Positions 9,970-16,827 of a stretch of 64,000 nucleotides of DNA are shown here, one piece after another. Position 1 is the first letter of the stretch, and each line of letters starts with the position of its first letter. This stretch comes from Haloferax prahovense DSM 18310. Lineage in GTDB: Archaea > Halobacteriota > Halobacteria > Halobacteriales > Haloferacaceae. The position numbers were made by a program, and so were the translations under genes. The notes beneath the pieces were generated by a model. It was given only the letters and a program-made list of their open reading frames with translations, was not told the origin of the DNA and searched no databases. The stretch lies in the NCBI RefSeq assembly GCF_000336815.1, contig NZ_AOLG01000008.1, positions 67,545-131,544 on the forward strand. Reading direction: 5' to 3'.

Positions 9970-9999
9970 CGGAAAATCAGTTCGACGCGAGGAACGCGC

Positions 10000-10986
10000 T
10001 CAGTCTTCGCGGTTGCCGGGGCCCCACGAATCCGGGACTTCGATGACGTAGCGGCCGTCCTCGCGGAGCGAGATGATGTACTCGTCGCGGTCGTACAGTT
10101 CCATGAGATTGAGTTCGTACTGACCGGGATTGACGATTTTGATGCTCTCGAACTGGTCGTTGAGTTCCTCGCGGAGCTGGTCCAGGTTGGGTCGGTCGTC
10201 GGACGACGGCTCGATGACCGTGCCGTCCGCGTCCGTGGGCGCGGCGTCGGTGGACTGACCGGCAGCCGCGTCGGGGTCGGGGCCGGAAGGCGCTTCGGAC
10301 GGCGTCTCGGCCGGCGAGCCGCGCCGGTTCGCGTCGGCAGCGGCGAGTTCCTCGGGGGTGACGACGTCGCTCCGCGCGCTCTTCTGGGAGTTGTCTTCGT
10401 CCGTCTCGCGCGCGTTGATTTTGCCCGGCTCGCGGTTCGGGGGCGAATCCGGTCCCCGCGAGCGACTGGCCTGCTCCGAGGCCGATTGGACCCGCGATTC
10501 GTTCCGCGACGCTTCCGGGTCCTGCGGGTCTGCGCCCGGGGACTCGCCGGGCGCAGACGGCCATTCACCCCAACCGCGGGGTTTGGTTTCGGGGTCGTCG
10601 ACCGCGTCACTTGCGTCGGCCGCGTCGGTCGACGACGGCTCGTTCTGGGTCGAGCCGGCGGCATCGGCAGTCTCGGTTCGCTGTGAGGCGTCCGCGTCCG
10701 CATTCGCGTTCGCCCAGTCGCTGACGGTCATCGACTCCTCGTCGGTCGAATCGAGATGGGACTGACGCTGCCCGCGGTCTCGGACGGCGTCGGCCGCCGA
10801 GGAGGTCAGGTCCCGCGTTCCGGCGCCGCCCGTCGACGTCGCGTCGTCGCTCGCGCTCGCGGGAGCGCTCCCGCTCGACGCGGGCTTGAACTGAAACTTG
10901 TTGCCGCCGCAGCTCGGGCACCCCGAGAGCATCTCCTTCGAGCCGTCGGGGAACACCTTACCGCACGTGGTGCATTGATGTGGCAT
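10000..10986 (-). CDS. oapC: Origin-associated zinc-ribbon protein OapC (DUF2072)
   Basis: A 328-residue protein with three parts. The N-terminal zinc ribbon has cysteines at 5, 8, 23 and 26 (QCTTCGKVFPDG and GCPSCGG). A disordered, Asp/Ser/Thr-rich linker of more than 200 residues follows. A conserved C-terminal domain (LDQLREELNDQFESIKIVNPGQ, then DRDEYIISLREDGRYVIEVP) comes last. This layout is the DUF2072 family, which sits with OapA and OapB beside origins in many archaea. It is the last gene of the oapA-oapB-oapC unit, 48 bases after oapB. The biochemical role is unknown; nucleic-acid binding is likely from the ribbon. The long linker is a haloarchaeal expansion. Confidence 0.8.
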   Translation of the reverse strand: MPHQCTTCGKVFPDGSKEMLSGCPSCGGNKFQFKPASSGSAPASASDDATSTGGAGTRDLTSSAADAVRDRGQRQSHLDSTDEESMTVSDWANANADADASQRTETADAAGSTQNEPSSTDAADASDAVDDPETKPRGWGEWPSAPGESPGADPQDPEASRNESRVQSASEQASRSRGPDSPPNREPGKINARETDEDNSQKSARSDVVTPEELAAADANRRGSPAETPSEAPSGPDPDAAAGQSTDAAPTDADGTVIEPSSDDRPNLDQLREELNDQFESIKIVNPGQYELNLMELYDRDEYIISLREDGRYVIEVPDSWGPGNRED

Positions 10987-11034
10987 TGATAGATGTTGAC
11001 GCCGGATGGCGCGTGAGGGCGTTCGTGGGACCCC

Positions 11035-11427
11035 CTACTTTCGCGAGACGAGCGCGCTGATGAGATTCTCGTCCTTGTGTAGCGTCTGAATCTGGTTCGC
11101 GGGACCGATGACGGTGAGCTTCTGGGTCGACTGTCGGCCCATGAGCCGGTCGAGGAAGCTCTGGTCTGCGGTCTGCGAACGCGGGTACGTCTCGATTTCG
11201 ATTCCGTTGAACTCGTCGGGGCTTATCTCGGCCATCGTGACCTCGATGAGCTTCGACTCCTCGTCGGGCGAAAGGCCCTCCTCGAGGATGACGATGTTGC
11301 CGTCGCGAACGCCGTCGAGGATGAGCCGAATCTTCTCCATGCTGGTGAGGTTTGCCATCCGATTCCCGCTGAAGAGGTCTATCTGGACCCCGTCGGAGCC
11401 GTTGTCGGAGGCGGTTGCTTCAGGCAT
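11035..11427 (-). CDS. oapB: Origin-associated protein OapB (DUF2073)
   Basis: A 130-residue soluble protein with the DUF2073 pattern, including VQIDLFSGNRMANLTSMEKI and GVRDGNIVILEEGLSPDEES. The last part is a conserved basic-hydrophobic segment (LTVIGPANQIQTLHKDENL). Its gene starts 6 bases after the stop of the GTPase OapA, so the two are translationally linked. The family keeps company with OapA and OapC next to replication origins in archaea, which is the basis of the name. No catalytic motif is visible. It may regulate or chaperone the GTPase. Confidence 0.82.
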   Translation of the reverse strand: MPEATASDNGSDGVQIDLFSGNRMANLTSMEKIRLILDGVRDGNIVILEEGLSPDEESKLIEVTMAEISPDEFNGIEIETYPRSQTADQSFLDRLMGRQSTQKLTVIGPANQIQTLHKDENLISALVSRK

Positions 11428-11433
11428 GGTGAA

Positions 11434-12075
11434 TCACGCGAAGTACTCCGCGATTTTGGCGTACACTTCGTCCATGTTCTCCCCTTCGAGCGCCGACAAC
11501 TCGACTGTTTCGTGCTGTGGGTACGCGTTCGCGATGCGCTCGACGTTCGAGTCTTCGAGGTCGATCTTGTTCGCGAAGATGAGCACGGGCAGGTCCTGGC
11601 TCTCGATGATGCCGATGAGCATCGTGTTGACCTGCGATATCGGGTCCTTCGTGCTGTCGAGCACGTAGATGACGCCGTCGACGTCCTCGCGGAGCCAGTG
11701 CATGGCCTCGGCGACGCCCTCGGTCGCCTCGCGGGACCGGCGGACGGCGTCGTCTTTCTCCATGTCGTGTTCGAGAAATTCCTTGTAATCGACCTTCGTC
11801 GTGACACCCGGCGTGTCGACGATGTCGATGGTGACTTTCTTGCCGTTCCGCTCGATTTCGACGTTCTCTTTCCGCCTGGCGCGGCGAGTCTCGTGAGGGA
11901 TGTGGCTCTCGGGACCGATGGCGTCACCGGTCCAGTCACGGGCGATACGGTTTGCGAGAGTCGTCTTCCCGGCGTTGGGCGGGCCATATATACCGATCCG
12001 CTTCGGCTCGCTCTCCGAAAAGAGCCGGTCGACGACTCGTGAGATGCTGTCTCTTAAATCTGTGAGCAGTCCCAT
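11434..12075 (-). CDS. oapA: Origin-associated Era-like GTPase OapA
   Basis: A 213-residue GTP-binding protein, the first gene of the oap operon. All G motifs are visible: G1 GPPNAGKTT at residues 31-39, G3 DTPGV, G4 ANKIDLED and a G5-like SALEGENMDEV near the C-terminus. I chose the ATG at 12075 (MGLLTDLRDSISRVVDRLF), because upstream in-frame sequence to 12129 lacks family similarity and would overlap the promoter. The N-terminal amphipathic helix may bind membrane or a partner. The gene diverges from the origin region, which fits the proposed link to replication, but its function is not proven. Confidence 0.85.
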   Translation of the reverse strand: MGLLTDLRDSISRVVDRLFSESEPKRIGIYGPPNAGKTTLANRIARDWTGDAIGPESHIPHETRRARRKENVEIERNGKKVTIDIVDTPGVTTKVDYKEFLEHDMEKDDAVRRSREATEGVAEAMHWLREDVDGVIYVLDSTKDPISQVNTMLIGIIESQDLPVLIFANKIDLEDSNVERIANAYPQHETVELSALEGENMDEVYAKIAEYFA

Positions 12076-12610
12076 CCTGGGCCTCCCGCACCTCCCGAAC
12101 GCGTCGTGGAGGGCGTATGGAGGTATCACCCAACCGGACTCACTTAAGCACTACGTCAGACACCAGTCACGTGGGAGACAGGACGACAGAAAAGAACGTC
12201 GTGGACAGCGGTCGCGACGGACCGACGCGAGCGAGAAAAAGACGAGAGAGAACTGGGAGATTGCACGTGAAACGAAGGGGCAGGGAGGGGCAGCGGAAAG
12301 ACGCCACTGGCCGCACCCTTCGAAAAGAGACTCGACGGAGTGACCCCGTCCCGCATCCCTCCGCTGGTGTCTCACTCGGCGATTTGTGTTACTTCGGGCG
12401 TGCGTGCGCGCGAGCCGATTAGCCAAGACACAGACAAGCGTGAGGGTATTCGACCCTCGGCGAAAGCGCGAGCGAGTAACTCATCGGCCGGCTCGGATGG
12501 CATATTCACCCCCGCCAAATTAGTTAGCTAGTTTGAAATTAATTTCTGATGACGTTTGGAATGCAGATATTTGTCAATTCGAAAGGTAGTTAGAACGGGT
12601 TCCTGTAACC
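12076..12610. other. Left arm of the origin intergenic region
   Basis: 535 bases without a convincing gene. It holds the upstream region of oapA, one ORB-like element at 12260-12281, and an AT-rich patch at about 12516-12590 that probably carries the promoter of the frameshifted gene at 12611. Open frames here are Arg/Ser-rich antisense noise. Confidence 0.6.
12260..12281 (+). repeat. ORB-like element, left of oriC core
   Basis: Carries CACGTGAAACGAAGGGG. Compared with the core TCCACNNGAAACGAAGGGGT it differs at two fixed positions (second base and last base). It has the same orientation as the rightward ORBs and lies about 0.8 kb left of the unwinding element. Confidence 0.5.
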
Positions 12611-12894
12611 ATGAGGGAACCAGACCCTCCCGAACAAAGTGTGCAAGCCGACGGCGCGGGCATCGTAGCCCCCGACGACGAGACGCCTACTTGGAGCGAG
12701 CGCAAGACTCGTGAGACGGCCCACTTCCGACTCACTTACGGCGTATTGGCGAACGTCGTCGGTGCTATCGCCGTCGTACCGTTCCTCAACAAGGGGTCGC
12801 CGGGGCGGCCTCTTACGCGGTGCTGAAGACGATGCGCAAGGGGTACATGTACAACCTCAACCGCCGCTACTACCGACTTCGTCCGCCGAAGTGA
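12611..12894 (+). pseudogene. Frameshifted small membrane-protein gene beside oriC
   Basis: The frame from ATG 12611 reads WSERKTRETAHFRLTYG, then a membrane helix VLANVVGAIAVVPFLNKG, but then goes out of phase and stops at 12826. Shifting by one base at the GGGG run (12793-12796) restores a sensible continuation: VAGAASYAVLKTMRKGYMYN and then LNRRYYRLRPPK before TGA at 12892. The joined product of about 94 residues has two membrane helices and a basic tail, and looks like one ancestral protein. One missing G would explain it. Alternatives are a sequencing error or a -1 programmed frameshift on AAG-GGG. I do not recognise the family. Confidence 0.6.
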
Positions 12895-13012
12895 GTAGGA
12901 GGGGACGGGACCGAAACGATATCGGTGCCGGAAGTCCGGCCCCGTACCGGTAGTGGCTCTCTCGTCGAGGCGGGCCACTCCACGGACGTGAACTCGTCGC
13001 AGGGGTAACACC

Positions 13013-13053
13013 CCCACCCCTTCGTTTCGGGTGGAACGGCCCGAAGGGGTGGG
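13013..13053. repeat. 12-bp perfect inverted repeat enclosing the left ORB
   Basis: CCCACCCCTTCG at 13013-13024 is the exact reverse complement of CGAAGGGGTGGG at 13042-13053, separated by 17 bases. The left arm overlaps the G-rich end of the ORB, so the site carries a second, opposite-facing half ORB. Confidence 0.8.
13016..13037 (-). repeat. Origin recognition box (ORB), left of the unwinding element
   Basis: On the minus strand it matches TCCACNNGAAACGAAGGGGT perfectly (NN = CC). Its G-rich end points away from the AT-rich element. Extra C/G runs flank it, as expected for the G-string of haloarchaeal ORBs. Confidence 0.88.
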
Positions 13054-13082
13054 TGGGGGGAGACCGCTAGACGGCGGTGGGA

Positions 13083-13184
13083 CGTTAATTCTATTCTAGG
13101 GGAGTACAATAATATCTCTTTTTGCCCCAGTACGGTTACGGTATGATAATATAGTTAATAAAACTATCTGTATCTAAAGACCGC
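13083..13184. other. AT-rich DNA unwinding element
   Basis: About 100 bases dominated by A and T, including TAATATCTCTTTTT and GATAATATAGTTAATAAAAC, in a GC-rich genome. It lies exactly between the two inverted perfect ORBs, which is where duplex opening is expected. Confidence 0.82.
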
Positions 13185-13210
13185 CGAGACCCCCTCCCTA
13201 CTCTCTCACG

Positions 13211-13232
13211 GCTCCACCCGAAACGAAGGGGT
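13211..13232 (+). repeat. Origin recognition box (ORB), right of the unwinding element
   Basis: Perfect match to TCCACNNGAAACGAAGGGGT (NN = CC), in inverted orientation to the ORB at 13016. It is followed by a GC hairpin (GGGGCT at 13236-13241 with AGCCCC at 13245-13250). Confidence 0.88.
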
Positions 13233-13364
13233 GTGGGGGCTCCGAGCCCCAAGGGTTTCCCGTCGAACTGGAAAACACCCACTTAATTGCAGAGGAAACC
13301 AAGGGGTTAGAACAGTCGCTGAACTCCTCAGTTCCTCGATTTCTCCGGAAGCGTGTTTTTCCCG

Positions 13365-13386
13365 TTTCCACACGAAACAGAGGGGT
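13365..13386 (+). repeat. Third ORB of oriC
   Basis: TCCACACGAAACAGAGGGGT differs from the core at two positions in the GAA segment. It has the same orientation as the ORB at 13211 and lies 133 bases further right. Confidence 0.7.
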
Positions 13387-14118
13387 TGCGGGGACCAATT
13401 TTTCTCGTCGGACACCCACTCAACTCCGAGTTCCACTCCACCCGCGCGGACCGGTGGGTTTCGCGTCAACCGGGAGTCCGGTGTGGTGCCGCCCGGATGT
13501 CCGGTGTGCAACTGCCGTTCGTCGAAATCTACCACTATCGCTTGGAGTCTCGACGCGTCCCGCGGTTCGACTCGGTAGAGTGCGATTGTTCGAACCGACC
13601 CGTTTCACCTCGACGCCACTGTGCCCAATTCCCTCCGTCCCAGCCGGTCGACTCTATCAGACCCCACGTCGACTACGTTCTCCAATCGACTCGAACTACT
13701 CGCCTCATCCGAACCCTTCCTCACCCATCCCTGACTCCCGGCCATGGTTTCGACTCCGAGACGCTCCGCTCTCGGTGTCGATACGACCTGCCGACCTCCA
13801 TCGACTGACCCCCGGTTGACCCTCGACTGACTCCCGACTTCCAACTGACGACCTCAATCGATTGACGACTCCAACCGGCGCTTCCGAACAGTGGTCGCGA
13901 GGAGTCTCCGTCCTCCGAGCGAATCGAGCGCTCGTGTTGAAACGGTCCCGTCCGGCCGAGTTCCGGTCGGACGGCGGCAGACGAGTCGGAGAAGTAAGAT
14001 TTTTGTACCGACTGTTCGTTTGGTTCCTTTGCATCATCTGGAATCGCCTTCTTCGGCGTGACGCGCAGATGCCGGCTACCACCGGCCTCACGCACCGTAT
14101 GCGCCGCTGCGGGCGACT

Positions 14119-14140
14119 ATTCCACTTGAAACAAAGGGGT
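14119..14140 (+). repeat. ORB immediately before the orc1 start codon
   Basis: TCCACTTGAAACAAAGGGGT has one mismatch to the core. Its last base is only 7 bases before the orc1 ATG, so Orc1 bound here could block its own expression. Confidence 0.78.
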
Positions 14141-14147
14141 ATTCACG

Positions 14148-15821
14148 ATGGACGAGGAAGAGAATCCGCGAGGCGGCGCACGAGGAGAAGTCGGGAACAG
14201 TACGTCGGACGACAGCGCCGTCGACGGCGACTCCGGCGATGCACCCAGTACCGACGCGTCCGCTGACGATGCGTCCTCCGGGGCACCGACATCCGCCGCC
14301 GAGGACGACGTCTCCCCCGAAGACATCGACATTCAGGCGAGCATCGGCCCCGACGCCGACGCGCCTGACGAGGACCTCGACCAGCACAAAGACCCCGACG
14401 TCGGTCTCGACAAGGTCGTCCTCAACGACGACGAGGGTTCGAAGGGGCTGTTCGACGACCTCCTCGCCGGCGAGCCGATTTTCGAGAACAAGGAAGTCCT
14501 TCGGCCGTCGTACACCCCGCACGAACTCCCTCACCGGACCGACCAGATAAACCAGATGGCGACGATTCTCGTCTCCGCCCTGCGCGGGGAGACGCCGTCG
14601 AACATCCTCATCTACGGGAAGACGGGGACCGGCAAGACCGCGAGCGCGAAGTTCGTCAGTCAGGAACTCGAATCCACCTCCCAGAAGTACGACGTGCCCT
14701 GCGAGGTCGAGTACATCAACTGCGAGGTGACAGACACGCAGTACCGCGTGCTCGCGCAGTTGGCGAACAAGTTCATCGAGAAGAACGTCGAGCGCATCGA
14801 GGCCGAACAGGAACGACTCGACGAGATGCGCACGCGGGCGACGGAAGACCCCAACGCCCTCGCGGACACGCCCTACGACTCCATCGCCGAGATAGACGAG
14901 CGCGCGGCGGAACTCGACGACGACGCCGACGAGATGGAGACGGTGCCGATGACCGGGTGGCCGACCGACCGGGTCTACACGACGTTCTTCGACGCCGTCG
15001 ACTACAAGGAGCGCGTGGTCGTCATCATGCTCGACGAAATCGACAAGCTGGTGGAGAAGTCGGGCGACGATACCCTCTACAACCTCTCGCGGATGAACTC
15101 CGAACTCGACAACTCCCGCATCTCCATCATGGGTATCTCGAACGACCTGAAGTTCACCGACTTCCTCGACCCCCGGGTCAAGTCGAGCCTCGGCGAGGAG
15201 GAAATCGTCTTCCCGCCGTACGACGCGAATCAGCTCCGCGACATCCTCCAGCACCGCGCCGACGTGGCGTTCAAGCCCGGCGCGCTCACGGACGACGTGA
15301 TTCCGTTGTGTGCCGCCTTCGCCGCGCAGGAACACGGTGACGCCCGGCGCGCACTCGACCTGCTCCGCACGGCCGGCGAGCTCGCAGAGCGCGGGCAGGC
15401 CGACACTGTCGAGGAGGCACACGTCCGGCAGGCGCAGGACAAAATCGAACTCGACCGGGTGGTCGAGGTCGTCCGTACCCTCCCCACGCAGTCGAAAATC
15501 GTCCTCTTCGCCATCATCCTCCTGGAGAAAAACGGCGTCCGCAACATCAACACCGGCGAGGTGTTCAACATCTACAAGCGCCTCTGCGAGGAGATCGACG
15601 CCGATGTCCTCACCCAACGCCGCGTCACCGACCTCATCTCGGAACTCGACATGCTCGGCATCGTCAACGCCGTCGTCGTCTCGAAGGGTCGTTACGGCCG
15701 AACCAAGGAAATCAGCCTTTCTGTCCCCATTGACGAGACCGAGGCCGTCCTGCTGACGGACTCCCGACTCGGCGACATCGAGAGCGCACAGCCGTTCGTG
15801 CAGGCGCGGTTCGATAACTAA
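14148..15821 (+). CDS. orc1: Replication initiator Orc1/Cdc6
   Basis: Binds ORBs and loads MCM at the adjacent origin. The 557 residues start with an acidic, Ser/Asp-rich extension of about 110 residues. The AAA+ domain follows, with Walker A GKTGTGKT at 157-164, Walker B VVVIMLDEIDKL at about 290, sensor 1 ISNDLKF, and arginine-rich sensor 2 HGDARRALDLLRTAGELAE. The C-terminal winged helix (LPTQSKIVLFAIILLEKNG, then YKRLCEE and TQRRVTDLISELDMLGIV) contacts the ORB. The N-terminal extension exceeds the usual 400-residue family size, as is common in haloarchaeal Orc1. Location next to inverted ORBs makes it the cognate initiator of this origin. Confidence 0.97.
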   Translation: MDEEENPRGGARGEVGNSTSDDSAVDGDSGDAPSTDASADDASSGAPTSAAEDDVSPEDIDIQASIGPDADAPDEDLDQHKDPDVGLDKVVLNDDEGSKGLFDDLLAGEPIFENKEVLRPSYTPHELPHRTDQINQMATILVSALRGETPSNILIYGKTGTGKTASAKFVSQELESTSQKYDVPCEVEYINCEVTDTQYRVLAQLANKFIEKNVERIEAEQERLDEMRTRATEDPNALADTPYDSIAEIDERAAELDDDADEMETVPMTGWPTDRVYTTFFDAVDYKERVVVIMLDEIDKLVEKSGDDTLYNLSRMNSELDNSRISIMGISNDLKFTDFLDPRVKSSLGEEEIVFPPYDANQLRDILQHRADVAFKPGALTDDVIPLCAAFAAQEHGDARRALDLLRTAGELAERGQADTVEEAHVRQAQDKIELDRVVEVVRTLPTQSKIVLFAIILLEKNGVRNINTGEVFNIYKRLCEEIDADVLTQRRVTDLISELDMLGIVNAVVVSKGRYGRTKEISLSVPIDETEAVLLTDSRLGDIESAQPFVQARFDN

Positions 15822-15845
15822 ACGACAATCACTAAACGACAATCG
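15818..15845. repeat. 14-bp perfect tandem duplication at the orc1 stop codon
   Basis: ACTAAACGACAATC occurs twice head to tail (15818-15831 and 15832-15845). The first copy contains the orc1 TAA. It is probably a small slippage duplication. Confidence 0.85.
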
Positions 15846-15909
15846 TCGCTCTCTGGTTGGTGCCGTCGTAGAAGTTCCGCTCTGCTTAGTCCTGCTTACC
15901 GAACCCGGA

Positions 15910-16749
15910 TCACGCCGCGACCGCGTCGCCGTGCACTGCTGTCTTCGACGTCTCGACCGGAAGCGGTGCCGTCGTCGGTATGTTGGTGGCTGTCGCCTCA
16001 ATCATGGTCACGTCCTCGGTCGCCACGTCGACGGATTCGACGGACTCAACGGACACGGGTGCGACCGGCGTCGTCGTCGCCATCGAGTTGGCGAGCGTCA
16101 GGCGAACCCACCCGAGAAGCGGGATGCGGACCCGCGCGACGCCTTGGACCCACTCGGGTCGGATCGGGTCGGCGATGCCGCTCACCTGGTCGTACCGCGG
16201 GTTGTTGTCTCCTTTCGTGATGAAGCCGGCGTACTCCGCGGGGCAGTTGGCGAGTTCTCGACAGTTGTCGGCCGACATATATTCGGGGTTCGCCCGGTCG
16301 TACCAGTTCTCTCCTTCGTCGACCCAGAACATCGCCCGGTGGATAATCGGTGGCCCTGCCGACCCGGGGTCGTCGTAGACGATGACGCTGCCGGGGCCGC
16401 CGAACTTCCGATAGTCGACATCCGCGCCCGTCTCGGCCGTGACGACGGCGGTTCCCTCGACGGATGCGTCCGGGGCGTACCGGTCCGGTCCCGTGATGAA
16501 CACGAGGTCGCCTTTGTGCATGTGCGGTTCCATGCTCCCGCTTTCGACGGCGACCATCGGTGGCCACACGCCGCTCACCGCGAACAGGAACAACCCGACG
16601 GCCAACACGGCGAGCGCGCTCGTCAGAACTTCGCGGACGAACAGCAGCGGCCCCTCCTCTGCCGTCCGGAGTCGAGTTAGTACGCCTTCGTCGGAGGCGG
16701 GACCGCGCCGCGGTTCGGGGGAGGGCGGGCGACCGTCGTCGTCACTCAT
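15910..16749 (-). CDS. sec11b: Signal peptidase I (archaeal Sec11 type)
   Basis: Membrane protease that removes Sec signal peptides. The 279 residues contain an N-terminal membrane helix (VLTSALAVLAVGLFLFAVSG), then the catalytic serine in AVESGSMEPHMHKGDLVFI. The histidine motif PIIHRAMFWVD replaces the bacterial lysine, and the aspartate region FITKGDNNPRYDQ follows. A second C-terminal helix lies near GWVRLTLANSMATTTPVA. I chose the ATG at 16749 (MSDDDGRPPSPEPRRG), because the longer frame to 16995 would run into polD1 on the other strand. It is convergent with orc1 and divergent from polD1. The C-terminal Ser/Thr/Val-rich tail is outside the membrane. Confidence 0.92.
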   Translation of the reverse strand: MSDDDGRPPSPEPRRGPASDEGVLTRLRTAEEGPLLFVREVLTSALAVLAVGLFLFAVSGVWPPMVAVESGSMEPHMHKGDLVFITGPDRYAPDASVEGTAVVTAETGADVDYRKFGGPGSVIVYDDPGSAGPPIIHRAMFWVDEGENWYDRANPEYMSADNCRELANCPAEYAGFITKGDNNPRYDQVSGIADPIRPEWVQGVARVRIPLLGWVRLTLANSMATTTPVAPVSVESVESVDVATEDVTMIEATATNIPTTAPLPVETSKTAVHGDAVAA

Positions 16750-16827
16750 CACTCCCAGTTTACCCGGACTGGGTTTCAACGTTCTGGGTTTCGGCATCCT
16801 TTTTGCCGCGTGTCGCACACTCCGGGT

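Larger units (their letters stand above)
12895..14147. other. Replication origin oriC (oriC1-type) intergenic region
   Basis: About 1.25 kb without a supported gene. An AT-rich unwinding element at about 13083-13184 is bracketed by two perfect ORBs in inverted orientation (13016-13037 and 13211-13232). Further ORBs lie at 13365-13386 and 14119-14140, and the initiator gene orc1 follows directly. Long T- and A-runs contrast with the surrounding GC-rich DNA. The part from about 13400 to 14100 shows no gene and no repeat that I can support. This arrangement matches known haloarchaeal orc1-linked origins. Confidence 0.9.

Noticed and set aside
11379-11987. Alternative 202-codon minus-strand frame over oapA/oapB
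   Set aside because: Ser/Arg/Thr-rich and overlaps two genes with clear family motifs in another phase.
13231-14266. Several open frames of 60-150 codons inside oriC
   Set aside because: Ser/Arg/Thr/Pro-rich, no domain, no promoter spacing, and they overlap ORBs on both strands.
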